From assembly GCF_003590095.1 (NCBI RefSeq), contig NC_039478.1, positions 5,828,001 to 5,892,000 on the forward strand: a stretch of 64,000 nucleotides of DNA, in the 5' to 3' direction. A program made the translations under genes and the position numbers. The DNA comes from Trichoplusia ni (Eukaryota > Arthropoda > Insecta > Lepidoptera > Noctuidae). Positions within the stretch are counted from its first letter, which is position 1. Every line of letters begins with the position of its first letter. The notes beneath the pieces are model-generated. The model did not search any database, was not told the origin of the DNA, and worked only from the letters and a program-made list of their open reading frames with translations. Shown here piece after piece: positions 25,501 through 38,900 of the stretch.

Positions 25501-25739
25501 GACCTCCGTGGTCGAGTGGCGTACGCACCGGTTTCAAGGTGTCGCTAGCTCTGAGGTCCCGGGTTCGATCCCCGGTCGGGTCAATGTAAAAACTCACATT
25601 TTCTGCATTGTCTCGGGTCTGGGTGTTTGTGGTACCTTCGTTGTATCTGAATTCCATAACACAAGTGCTTCAGCAACTTACTTTGGGTTCAGAACAATGT
25701 ATGTGATGTTGTCCGCATTTATTTATTTATTTATTTATT
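25501..25739 (+). repeat. tRNA-derived SINE, plus orientation
   Basis: Full-length-looking copy. Head gacctccgtggtcgagtggc at 25501, A-box-like site near 25508-25520, B-box ggttcgatccc at 25562-25572, body to gtccgcattt, then an (ATTT)n tail to about 25739. The flanks ttattgac (25493-25500) and ttattaac at the 3' end may be an imperfect target-site duplication. The head is identical by eye to the 7874-8094 copy and the body differs at a few bases, so amplification was recent. Open frames through it are not genes. Confidence 0.88.
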
Positions 25740-25740
25740 A

Positions 25741-28700
25741 ACAATTAATTAGACTAACTTTTAGTTACCCAGAAACGAGGTCTATACATTCACGACGTGT
25801 ATCTGCGACGACCTTTGCATCAGCTGATGATAGGGTTCCAAGTTGAAGACAAACATCATCAGACTTTCGATATCATTTAATGACTTGATTGAAAATTATA
25901 ACAGAACAAAAACCACATACCTGCTTAAAACCACCTTTATATTACCATATTAATTGCAACTATCAGACAACACAGTCGTAGAGTTAACGATCGCTGTATT
26001 TTAGTTCATGGCAACTGTATGCATTGCGTGGAGCACGAGTCCCGCCTGACTATTATAGTAATCATTACTTGTATCGCATATTAAATATTTACAAATTTTA
26101 GATCACCTGTTTTTCATAGCTGCTTTTAAATATTTTTTTTTCGTACAACTGACTCTGATTACAAAAATGCTGAAAACTTGGTAGTAGAGATGGGTTTTTT
26201 AAGAAACAAATGTAGAGGTAAGCTGGGCCTGCCGCTATTAAGACTAATATTTTGGACTTGTACAAGCGTAGGCCTCAGTATACCACATGTCATCGTTCGA
26301 AAAACCTCGTTTTGCAGTTAATTTATCGGTACAATGACGATTTTTAAAGACAATTGAACTATATAGAGTTGTGTCACTACATTCGCGACGTTCGCTATGA
26401 GGTAAAACGTCGGTGAGTAACCGACATTCTAAAGATATGATACAACGCAAGTCGCAAATAAAGATTGATTGACTTAAATCATAAAGCCGTCATTCAAGAA
26501 CAACGAAGGGCAAAATATCGCCTTTAGCTGTCTTGACGTCTTACTCTGTGTCAAATCAAAAGTAAAGAGATAAAAGACAGTTTAGAACATCACTTAACTC
26601 AGTGGGCAAATATAAGTCTTCTTCCATTTATTTATCCATTTTCTGCAGGAGTATGCATGGACACCCACCCCATTGGGGGAGGAAAGCCGTGGAAAGTCTT
26701 CTGCGTTTGGCTGGTGTTTGACAATTAATTACGCACTCCATTTATTTATCCTAATTCGATACAGTTCCATCTCCATGTTTAACATTCAAGAACAAACTTA
26801 CGTACTGTTTTCCCATTCGAGAAAGACAGGAGTCATTAAACAAGCGACGTTCTTTCTCGAATTCAGAATAAAAATCCAAACAATGTTTAATCCAAACCTT
26901 CACTTAAATGAAGAAAGATTAAAATAGCTTAACTTTTAATGTGGGCAACATTAAACACAAATTACTGAAATACTTGTCACACTGAATTCTTTCGTAATTG
27001 TATGGTAACCAGAGATTTCTCCGAAATTTGGAGGTCGAGTGACGTCACTTTAAGCTTCTTAGGATCTTGAAAATTTGCTTTACCTTAAACTTCACGACTG
27101 GTTGAGAAGACACGTTTTTCCTGTTCCAAGCAACTTGTTGGCAAATTGCCATCAATGGGGACTCTTCGATTCGCCTCCAGGCATCGGAACATTACACTTA
27201 TTTAGGTTCTGAGATGTTGAGATATCGGTTTTGAATATTCAATACATCCAGCCATTTATTCTTAACTGACTTGGCGGTAGGCAGGATACATTAATTGACG
27301 TAAGTTATACAAAGTTGCTAACTTGGTAATGAGAACTATGAACCGGTAATCCGATAGCTATTCATCGGTCTATGCCTATAACATGGGTATAAAAAGAAAC
27401 AAAGCACGAAGTTTTTGAAAATTTTATTTAAAAATAAATTATCGTAGTACAACTTGCACCAATAACAACAAAATTTTGGTTTGAACAACATGAAACCGTA
27501 ACGTTCGCTCAAAGCATATCAACTTATTAATATTGCGTTCTAGAATTACAAAATTATACACTACACGGTGCTCAAGTTTGACCTAGGATTAAGACAAGTA
27601 TTATTTTTATACTATTATCGTCGTGTAAAACTCACTATCATTCACAACATAAACGGAGATTCGCCCCTCAGATGTTGAGGATACACCGATTGGACATGCA
27701 AACATCATGACGTTTTAAAATCATCTGATCTTATAACCACGCAGAATGCAGATAGATAACACTATCTTAAATATCAATGATGATTTTAACACTTCATAAT
27801 AAGATTATACAGTGTAGCACCAACATGAAAGCAACTCTGCACACAAAAAAGTTAGACAAAAAAAAATAAAAAAGAACTTAGCAAGTAACAAAAACAGCAT
27901 CTCGCGTCAAGAGTTAAACGTCGGTCGAAGGCACGGTATAAAAAGTACAAGTATTTTCTTACAATGCTATTTGATTGTATCGAAAATTATACAAGTTTAC
28001 TATAATACATGGGTCATGCGATCATTCCTAGCTCTCATATTGTTTAATATTCAGAAAAGTGAAAGCTTGCATTATAAAATTGTATTATAAAAGCTTATTT
28101 TAGAGTATTTATTTCAAATAACTCCCTTCTCTGAATCAACAAGTTTCATTAAGTCTAGTTTTAATATTTCCCTATAATCTCAGAGCAGAAACACAATATA
28201 AAACATTATTATTATGTGCTAATCATAACCATTCTTCTAGGATTGCCTCATACTTCCTACCGTCTTGTGTCTAAGTACATTTGTAACATAAATCATATTG
28301 CCCTAATTTTACCTACTCCTATTTATTGTGAACGATATTCCCCTATAAAATTGAAATATCGTTGAAGTGAATACTATACATATTATAAAATGTTTGCTAC
28401 AGGCAATTCCGTCATAGGTACCTAAGGACAAACACTGATGTCGAAATCCACTTATGGAATTGAAATACTGGATAAATTAAAAGATATTTTACAGGTTACT
28501 AGTCATGTCATAGTTAATTGTCAGTTTCAAGGAATCGATTTTAAAAATCGATTCTCAATAATCGACGTATACCGTATTCAACATAGCGCTGATTTCTCGT
28601 AAATAATTGAAATCATTGTTACGAAAAATATATAAGTACGGGTTCATTTGAAGATAAACTTCTTAATTGACTGCACAGAAACGATGTTTCTGAATTTATT

Positions 28701-29547
28701 GCCATAAATACTGATGACGCGTTGTTCATCAGACGCGCCAAGGCGGGGCTATCGACCAGGATTCCCCACTACCCCGCTATGCCAAGAGCAAAAAAGAATT
28801 TATCCTACATACTATAAATTCAATTTGATTATATACAGTGTCAATAATAGACTTCTATTTATGAATCAAAGGATTTTAAAGACTATTCTCAATGTCAAGC
28901 CAGATAAATGAATCTGTTTATTTTGAATTTAGCAGTGTTTAGCTAGCGAAGTGAAAGGACTAAAATTATAGCGAACGTATTGTTCTGGATGCTGAGTGAA
29001 AAGTATTGTGACAGCACTTCACTGTTTTGAATGACTTTGTTGCTGTAGTAAGTAAATGATCGACACTTCACCTTACAGAAGACTTACTTTCAGCCAAACC
29101 ACTTCGAAATTGTCGGCAAAAATATATCTGAAATCTAGATCAATGGCTCAACCATCGATTGATGTAAACTACAGTATGAAATAACTGAAGCTTCCACCAA
29201 AAGTGACGGCCTTCAAAGAAACGATAAAAACAAAACCGCAGTACAAACAAACATTAACGTAACCGTTAACACCAACGATTTATGTAGAACCGATAGTAAA
29301 GATAGTACTAAAACGTTTTTACTATCCGAAACATTCGGAGGCACGTCACAATATCCACTTGCTTAGCATTGTCTGGTGACGTCATCGATTGCGCTAATTG
29401 GCACGGTTAACCAATGTATTGTGTTTGGACCTATACCAACTTCCTTAACCTCATAAATCATTGTGTTTTGTTTTTTGTTATTGAACTTGGCCGGCATCCA
29501 AATGCAAACACATTAAAAACAAGTAAAGTTTTGCGGCAGTTAAGTGG
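25741..29547. other. Intergenic between SINE and Acsl 3' end
   Basis: About 3.8 kb, AT-rich, no gene recognised. The part nearest 29.5 kb may be Acsl 3' UTR if a more distal polyadenylation site is used; other tttatt motifs (minus AATAAA) occur at about 28320 and 28695. Confidence 0.5.
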
Positions 29548-29553
29548 TTTATT
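29548..29553 (-). terminator. Acsl: Candidate Acsl polyadenylation signal
   Basis: Minus-strand AATAAA about 250 bases after the stop codon, followed on the minus strand by a GT-rich tract (aatgtgtttgc). It would give a 3' UTR of roughly 270 bases. Position alone supports it; transcript ends would decide. Confidence 0.35.
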
Positions 29554-29801
29554 GGCTGAAGATTTGCCGGTGAGTTAAATCTGTTTGGTATGCATCTTCA
29601 ATGTCGATACGAAAATCTTCGATAGCTACAAGAATTTTATCATCTTCTTTAAGCATACGATTGATTTATCTTTATAAATTTCAACATTCAAATTTCACCC
29701 TTATTTCCTTACTATAGCTACAAAGTCACTCTGCTTTACAATCTAATCAAGTACAGCCTCGCACCAAAGTTTCGCTCACTCCATCATACAGCGTGCTGGT
29801 G

Positions 29802-29939
29802 TTATTCAAGCTGCTTGTACATGTCTTCTATCTGTGGCTTGAAGTAACTTCTGATCTCTGGTCGTTTCGCCTTCATCGTAGGAGTCAACAGACCGTTCTG
29901 TACTGAGAATGGGTCCGGGTGAAGGTAGATGTCCTTGAC
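29802..29939 (-). CDS. Acsl: Acsl last coding exon
   Basis: Acceptor cgacag, phase 0, reads VKDIYLHPDPFSVQNG then LLTPTMKAKRPE and ends MYKQLE followed by TAA at 29804-29802. LTPTMKAKR is the C-terminal A10-type motif bearing the lysine that orients the adenylate. Residues 640-684. Confidence 0.96.
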   Translation of the reverse strand, partial: VKDIYLHPDPFSVQNGLLTPTMKAKRPEIRSYFKPQIEDMYKQLE

Positions 29940-32900
29940 CTGTCGATGATAAAAGATTTCTCAAAATTTTGTTCAAACTTCTGATTGATTTGGTGAAGTT
30001 AATTCTATAAACCGTTCAGTTGGTTTAAGGTTATTAATTTGATCGTTGGATATGTTATAATGGGCTGCTGAAACTGAAACTATTCCGAGAATATTATCAT
30101 GACCTACTCCAGGATTTTATATGACCACTATTTTAAACAGAAACATACATAAACTGCGTATAACCGCATCCTTTCGATATAATCTTACATTTATCGGCTA
30201 AACGAAAAATTTTTCGTAATCATTTTTATTTTAGTAAGTAAACCCAAGGCAGATAATGTTTAATTACTTCCTAGTTTTAAAAATAACTTAATTTTAGGTT
30301 AAGGTAAAGTACTGGACTGGATACAATGCGTCAATCGATTCGGGCTTATCGTGTAACCAAAATAGACTTTAGAGATTACCGCGATAGCCATCGTAGATAA
30401 GAATGTGAAAAACAAGAACAGTTGTGCGTTGGTTGTTTTATTTCTGAATGTTAATGATAATGCGTCGTATTTTATGAGATTTAAGACACATAAAAACTTA
30501 TATTATTGCAGTGATAATGTAAATCCGAACGTTGTTGTTGTTCATGAAATCCACACTATTATTATTTTAATGGGTGTGTCATTGGTTTTATGGTCGAAAT
30601 TAATAAACTTAATCCGTGCGTTTTATTTATTTGTTGTTGTGTCATTTACAGTGGCTCATATCTATTTCGAAAATATTGGTATACTGTGCAGTATACTCTA
30701 AAAAAATAAAAAATCGAAAATTTATTTCCTGATTACAATGTAAATTGATTGAATTCTTCCACTCATATAATTAGGTCTATTCAATAACATACATTTACAG
30801 AAATATGCATTTTAAACAGCTTTTGAGATTGGCATCTTTCGGAACGGCTGTCTTGCATTCTGATAAGACGATACCTTGAAGGAAAACGGTAGTCTTCCTA
30901 TGGCTGATATATGAATCCAGATAAAATCGATTTCTCTACAATTCCAAGAATAGATTAGGAAATGATAATAGATTCTCGAATAAATACGTCAATGGACAGA
31001 GAATCATGCGATGGTATCACAACTATCTCTTGTGTTTATACTATCTTTAATAATAATAATTGACAATATACCTATTCTAAAATAATTGTTCTCATCATAA
31101 AACAATCGAAGTCCATCGTCAATATCAAGCTTCACAACCCTTAACCCCTTTTAAGTATAAATTTTGTTATGCTTAATTCTCTTCCTGTTTAAACAACATT
31201 GATGTCTGAATCGCATACATATTTATTACGTTACATGTCTTCTACATTTTCACAAATTGGAGGATTTTTTTTATTTCCTATTCTCAAGCCTCGGCCAGGG
31301 TCAGAGGTTAAGTCAAAAGCCAGTACAAAAATAAAAATAAAATTATTCGATCATCATTAAACCTCATCTCATTTCGAATAAGATTCAAACAACAAAAACT
31401 GGTCAAAAGAGTTATAGCTCGTAGAGACTGGAATAATGGAAGGAATGAAGGGCCTTTGAAGGCTCTTCAATAGGACACTAAAGACTAAAAATCATCCACA
31501 TACTCAGTGCGATTTTAAAGACTAAGCACAATATCCAGCATCGCCATACCTGTTCGAAGGTCTTGAGTCCTGCGTTCCTGCCCCACTGCAGCATGTCCTC
31601 GAGGATCATCTTCTTGACGCGCGCGTCCTCGCAGAGCGCGGAGAACGTGCCCTTGATGCCGTTCTCCAGCGCCCAGCACTTCACCACGTCCACGTCCGGG
31701 ACCACCACCGCCACCACACATGACTGAACAACAAACGGGGGTTAAGTAATAGAAGCATTCATAAAGTGGTATGATGAACCTGTTAAAATAATTGCCTGAT
31801 CTATATGGAGAGATTTGTTAAGAAAACGAAAGAATATCAGGGTAGTTCCGTTCAGCATCAGGTTTGATATCAGTTTTACTGAAACTTGGGCGATATGGGG
31901 TGCTGTGGCTGTAAAATAATACTTTGACGTTCAAAAAGTGCTACGTTGCAGCCCATCTTGAAGAAATGTATTTGATTTGGTTTAATTTGATTAATACAAG
32001 GCTTTTGGGGAGAAATTAATTCAATTTCTTCCGTTCTAGCTGGGAGATACATAGCGCCAATGTAATTGCCAAGGAAACTTAGCGCTAATGCTTCCATAAC
32101 CTAACTTTATAAACAAATAATAAACTATGTATTGATATAGATATCAAAATTAAAATAATTCACCTTTAATGACTCGCCATGTACGAAAACTTGTTCAACG
32201 TATTGACTCCTAATGTAGATGTTCTCAATTTTTTCAGGAACTATGTATTCGCCTTGTGACAGTTTGAAGATGTGTTTTCTTCTGTCAATGATCTTCAAGG
32301 TACCATTCTGGAATTGTAATGAAAATTGTTATTAACACAAGTGTTTTACAGAAAATTTGAGGTAAAGTGAAAGGAACTCTATAACCGCTTAAAAAAGTAA
32401 TAGCAACGAGTCGCTAATTTATTCGTGGCTAAGTTTTTTCTCAAAGACAGATTAAATTCAGTTTTATGATTATGAGTAAATTAATTTTGGCTCCAATAAT
32501 GATGTAAAATGATGATGAAAATCTTTAAAAAGTGAATTTATTTTCCCAAAATCTGACATTATCCATTTACAACTTTCAGCTTCTAAAGAGATAGATATAT
32601 TTTAGGAAAATTGCAATGAAATACATCCCTATTATTAAATAGCTACCGTATCCATAGGTGGACTACCTCGCTCTTCTTCTTTTCAGATTTTAACTTTACC
32701 ATACAATTTGAAATTCAACTAGGTATAATTTAATCTATAAGTACCTAGCTGGTACTTATAGATTATTATGAACACAAGAATAACATATTAGGTTAGATTA
32801 GGTTAGAAGTCGATTCGCCCGAATTTGAATCGCCCCGAATTGACTGCTTTCAATTTTGAACATTTTTAGGGGCAGATTCGCCCGAGGCAAATTTAACAGC

Positions 32901-35900
32901 CGTCGAATCCGGACACCAAAATTATGTAATGCACTTTTAACTACTAAGCCAACATATTATGAACGCAAGTTAGAGTAAGTAAAGTATCTGACCGGCAGCC
33001 ACTTGCCGACGTCCCCGGTGTGGTGCCAGCCGTCGTGGTCGATGACCTCGCGCGTCTTCTCGGGCTCCTTGAAGTAGCCCTTGAACACGTTGGCGCCCTG
33101 CACGCACACCTCGCCCTGGCCCTGCGACGCGTAGTACTCCATCTCCGGCACGTCCACTAACTGGAACGAGGAATAAACGAAATTAAAATTTTGGCAAATA
33201 TTGGGACTGTTTTGTAATTTAAAGGTGCTTCGATAAGAAATAAAGTTGGCGAGTTACATAAAAAACGATTCTGAGCTAAGAAAGTTTTAAATTGCATATT
33301 TGTCGCGACATTTCACAAAAAGTCATCATGACACCGACGGATATTTTCTTGTGCGGTGCTCTTAAATACAAGGGTATGTGTATTTTGCAAAGCACAAGGC
33401 AAACAGCCTTTGTATTTCCTGGTCGTCAAGATGCTTGTGTTGGGAATTCCCCCTAGAAATATTATGAATGTTAGATTGTACAAAAAAGTTCAAACATATT
33501 TGGCACTTGGATAAAATTTATGATCTGATAAATTTTCCCATTGAATCAGTCGAAAAGCTAATGTGAAGTAAAAAGATTTATGTTCTCGATTGAAGTTTAA
33601 TCCAGCTCTGATGGATCACATTAAGATTATTTTCTGAAACAACAATTTTAAGGCCAGCGATTACGGAGTTACTCGCGCAATGAAATATGTGGATAAAAGT
33701 GTAGCTATGAATCATTTTCGAGTGAGACGTATTAACATTTGAGCTAGAAATAAATCTGGCTGTCATCACATTTATCATAGTCGACGAAGGCCGATCAATG
33801 CGGTAGTGAATTCTACATATATTTTTTACTTGGAAACTCCAAGGTGTATAAATAAGTCGATGCCACTAATCTGGACGGAGTAAACAGCTAAAATTCCTGA
33901 CTGCCACTTACTGAATCCTGGATTTAACGGTAATTTGTCACGCCTATGACTAACGTGTTTTGGCAGCTGTCGATACCAAGTAGGTGTTTAATAAAATGGT
34001 TTGGTTGTTATTGTACGTGCTAATTTTAAATAACAACCTACTTATATTTTTATCCTAAACTATATAGGGTTAGATCCAACCAATGTTACCAACCAGTTTG
34101 ACAACCTAACAGTAATGACAAGTCAGTTTCTTTTATCTGAACGTTCAATAACCCGTTAATGATTGGAGGTCTCAGTCGCAGTATTGCAATCATCTTTTGT
34201 TGTTAGCACGTCTCCTTTGTCCCCGGCCTCAAGAGTGCTTGGAATGTGCAATAAAATGAAATTACCTTCACTTTGCAACAAGCGACGGGAGGTCCGACAT
34301 GTTCAGGCACGTGGTCGCCCTGAACTGTGAGAGTAACCGGCGCCGTGCACTCAGTCTGACCGTAGCCTTCCACGATCTGTTGGGGAGACGTGAATACATG
34401 TTAGAATAGTAATCAAGTCAAGAGATAGGACAATAATAGGATAAATACACTATTTTTACAATCATTTGAGACCAAAATGGGTTTTTGTGGATTAAGTATT
34501 TCTGATTCATATGGACATATTGCTTACGTTTTAAGTCTTTAAGATTGTCTTTTCCGTTCTGAAATACGATTCAATATCAGTCAAGTATTTTAGATCGAAA
34601 GCCGTTTAATGAAAGTGCAGTAGAATCGCATACATAATAAAGCTGACGGTAGCTTGATACTCCAACTACTAAATTATCAGGAGCGAATCTAATGTTAAAT
34701 TCACGCTAAAGTGAACAACAGGAAGTCCATTATCAATATGGGTAGTACACACATCAAAGTTGCATCAAACGATACAATTTGTAGTGATTGCATAAAAAGA
34801 GGGTTAAAATATACCAACGACATGAACAATTTATCAAATGAATGACGTAATAGGAAGTAATTGAAAGTAATAAAGTATTAAAACAGATATGCACAAGTGC
34901 ATGTGAATCATGCGGTACGATCTTAAACAACCAATGTTATTGAGACAATTGACCTGAGATCTCAATTAACGGAACCGTTTCATAAACGTTACTTTATGTT
35001 ATTGTATACTATACGTTTTAATGTAGACACTTTGATCGAAGAGAACTGTATTCGTATATCATGGTAAGCTGAGAGCAATAGTCAAATAATTAGAGCACCC
35101 ATCTTCACAAAAACTACATGTCTCCTCTTTAATCTAACGAGTATGATGATGAATACATATTTGATGTCCTATTGAAAGATTCTGTTTCAATGTCATATAA
35201 TATTATAGCAATAGGTACTTATTATCACAAGTTGTCCAATTATTAAAGGACCATTATCTATAAGTACATAATACAATAACAATTAACTTTCAAGAATCAA
35301 CAAGCTTTGTTTGCTTGTCCTTATAAAATGATAAACACTTAACGTATAATAATGTAAGTGGAGTAAACAAGTGAAGGACACTTACAAATAGTTCTGCGAC
35401 TTCCTCATTCAGGATAACAAATAAATAGTATCTAATAGAAGGTAATCAGACATAGAATAAAAATTTAAAACATTCGAAGTGGGTAAAAATCGAGTCCAAA
35501 GGAGTCCGTTACAAACAAACATACAGGTGGAGCTAATAAAAGCGTGGTAAAAAAATATGACTTGGTTGTCAAAATAGTTGAAAAACCTTCAATTGTTTAT
35601 TTTAATATGGGAATCTGAACAAGAATGTGGAATTCAAAGGCGAAAAATATGCCGTTACAATGTAGTAAAACCCGTTTTAAATTAATTAATTTAATTTCTG
35701 CATTTAAAATGTTTGCAACAGACTGAAATCTTAAGGTCATTCACACTAAAGTGAGCAAAATTAATAAATAAAATCAGAATGCGGCTCATTGTATTTCATG
35801 AGAAACAAACAGTAAAGATTTTATTTTTAAAATAAAATGAACGGTTAAAAATGGATACGCAGTTAATACAGATAGTCAATGAAGTAATCATAATATTTGT

Positions 35901-38900
35901 GTGGGGAAAACAAACAAACCGGCAAATATAACGGGCGTCATAATCAAATATGAACAGATTGATATAATATTATTCCAGCCTGTGGATACCAATGTTATGA
36001 TATAAAATAAGAGCAAAGCCGTTCTCGAAATAGCAGAAAGGACTGTTGGCTGTTTTCCATACGACTGGATAGTATCTGAGGTATGCTCAAAGATATAATC
36101 GAAGCCGGAATCCATGTTGAAATTAATGTCGAGTACAATGAAAGCAGAAAGATCTTAATATAAACTATTGTTTCATTCAGCGTTTTCAACTGAATGTGAA
36201 AATAGTTGAGATTCATCCAACGAATTCACATCAACATAATTTTTGGCAACTGAATACATGTTAATTGGTAAAATGTAAGACAATACTTGTGCTGAAGGAA
36301 AATATCGTAATGTGTATTCACCACTGACCCATTTGAGATAACGCGCTCCATCATGAAAACTATCGCAAAATGATGGTCAAAATTTATTCATCAATCCATG
36401 GTTGTCCAAAGCTCTTGATATCCCTAACATTGTAAAAACCCAAGCCGGTCAGGTCAGGAGCCTAATGGAACACCAGCTAACCCCGCACTAAGTTCTAGTA
36501 GGTGTGTATGTGGTAGTGGCTACGTTGTAAGTGTAAGTGTTATGTGTGTATGGGCACAGTCCACGTACCAGACAGCCGAGCGCGCAGCGTGCGAAGGTGA
36601 TGACGTTCCCGGCGAGCGGCGCGGAGCCCACCACCATGATGCGCAGGCGCCCGCCCATGCCCTCGCGCACCTTGCGGAACACCAGTTTGTCCCACACAGA
36701 GTCGCTGCGGACTATGCCTCTGCGGACATAACAACTTTGTCAGTACTAGGTTCTGAACGAATCCACTTAGGCTAAGGCTAATAGTGCACAATACTTCAAG
36801 TTGTGAATCCCGCACATTTAATACATTGTCCAGATAATTATGGTCGTCTGGTTTGGTCCTAAATTCAGTACGGCTCAATTATTCTTGAGATTGTAGCCAA
36901 CCGGACTATGAATTATTAATATATAAACCTATAAAACTTTTACAGAGCTGTCCAAGTAGACCGAGAATTAGATGGGCAGATGATATAAAAAGATAACAGG
37001 AGAGCGATGGATGCGATACCTACTAATGATAATAATGATGTTAATTTTAATTTTATCTATCTATATAAGTGCTATTGCTTGGCTGCTGTATAAAACAAAA
37101 TTTTGAACTTTGGTCGGTAGAAAATGTTAAAATAATGTTTCGCTTGCTCAATAAAACAGAACTAAGCATAAGCAACAAAGACGAAAGTATAATTAAAGCT
37201 TAACTTAGCACATGCCTACGAAAGCCAAAGTAAAATGATGAGGCAGATAAACAGCTGGCTTATAATCAACTTTAATGTAAGCCTCGGTAGGCTCCAGTAT
37301 AATTAAATTTCAAAGAGATATTAATTATAAGACACGTTTTATTCTAAATAAGCATGCTCTCTTTTCTTTTCGTTTTATAAAGAGAATTCAATTAATATAG
37401 TCATTAATAATTCCATGGGGCTGAGTAGCAATAAGCTCGGCTCGTGCTTAATTATAAAATATGCATTGAAGTAAATATGTTATTATCCTTTTTAAAGAGT
37501 GGGTCGTTCATACGGACTTCAATAAGCAATTTGATAACTAGGTATGCTCTATGTAGCACAAGTACTTAATTATATTTGTCTTTGATAGCGGCTTTGTCTG
37601 TTCAATTATTATAATTATCTACCTCTTTAGTTCCGACTCCTTGGCTGAAAGCGCCATATTGAAGAGCAACTTCTTTATCTTCGAGTTGGATATCTCAGAT
37701 TGCGCTTTGTCGTAGAGTCTGTTCAGTAGTCTGGGTACCGCGGGCATCATGGTCGGCTTCAGCGCAGTTAGGTCGTCGCCTAGCCGCCGAATGTCGCCAC
37801 TGTAGAAGCCTACAGCTCCTCCTACCATGTAGAGAGCATTCTGAATATGGAAAAAAAAACATCGATTAAAACTATCGTCCATACAAATAGCAACGAAATT
37901 TTATAAGTAAAAATATTGATTAAATCTGATTTCTGTCTTTATCAGCTAAATGATGTTCATATATTAAGAAAACTCCATTGAAATAAAGAAAATCATATTT
38001 TAATGCATGATTAGGTACCTCGCAACATCGCTCCAGCATATGCGCGAGTGGCAAGAAGGAGACCATGACGTCATGCTTGGTGGGCCTGTGCTCGCCGAGC
38101 TGCATGATCACGCTGCACATCGACGCCACCACATTCTCGTGCGTCAACATCACGCCTTTGGGCATACCTGTCGTTCCCGATGTATAACAGATTGTGCACA
38201 GACTTTCTGGTTTCGGTGGCTGCAAGTAAAACATGTTTTGTAAAATACTGAAAACTTTAAAAACATTAAGTTCCTTGAGTATTTTGAACGATGGCAGAAA
38301 TAAAAACGAACCATGCAGGGGTGGTCCTTTTGTGCTCCTTGTATTTCTACGTCGCTGAACTTAATGATTTCAACGCCTCGGCTCCTCGCTCTTTGATGGG
38401 TAGACGGAGAAACCTCCTTAATGGTTATAAGTTTTCTCAAACATCTAGGCGACTGATCGAGAAGCAGATTAGCTTTTTTGTCGTCTTCACAAATAACTAC
38501 AGTCATTTCGGCTGGAACGAACAAAGGGAATAGTTAGATGGCAATCTAAAAAATAAATAACACACATGCCTTGCCATGGCTTTCTGAGAAACGTTGACAA
38601 TAAAAACTGAATCGCTAGTTAGAGTCCGATTCCAGTGTCTAGACACAAAAGGAATTGGAGTAAATTGAATAGACGTTTTGTAAATTATGTCCTTTAAATT
38701 TTGAAACAAACTTTGAAAAAAAACCTACTTCGTTGCCATAGGAACAAGAAAAAAACTTACTTTGATTAACAATGAAGGCACATGCATTAGCTCCAAGAGT
38801 ATCGTACAGTGGTACAATGACCATTGAATAACAGTAAGCTGCTTGTTCTGTCATTATCCATTCAGGGCAATTCTGTGAATATATACCTGGAAGCAAGAAT

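Noticed and set aside
25501..25580. tRNA gene
   Set aside because: A- and B-box-like sites are present, but the acceptor stem pairs only partly and a SINE body with an ATTT tail follows; two copies share that body.
31515..31721. Second minus-strand frame over the Acsl exon
   Set aside because: Out-of-register shadow of the exon that reads SCVVAVVVPDVDVV.
36537..36878. Frames on both strands over an Acsl exon
   Set aside because: Shadows of the exon reading GIVRSDSVWDKLVF; GC-rich codons leave other registers open.
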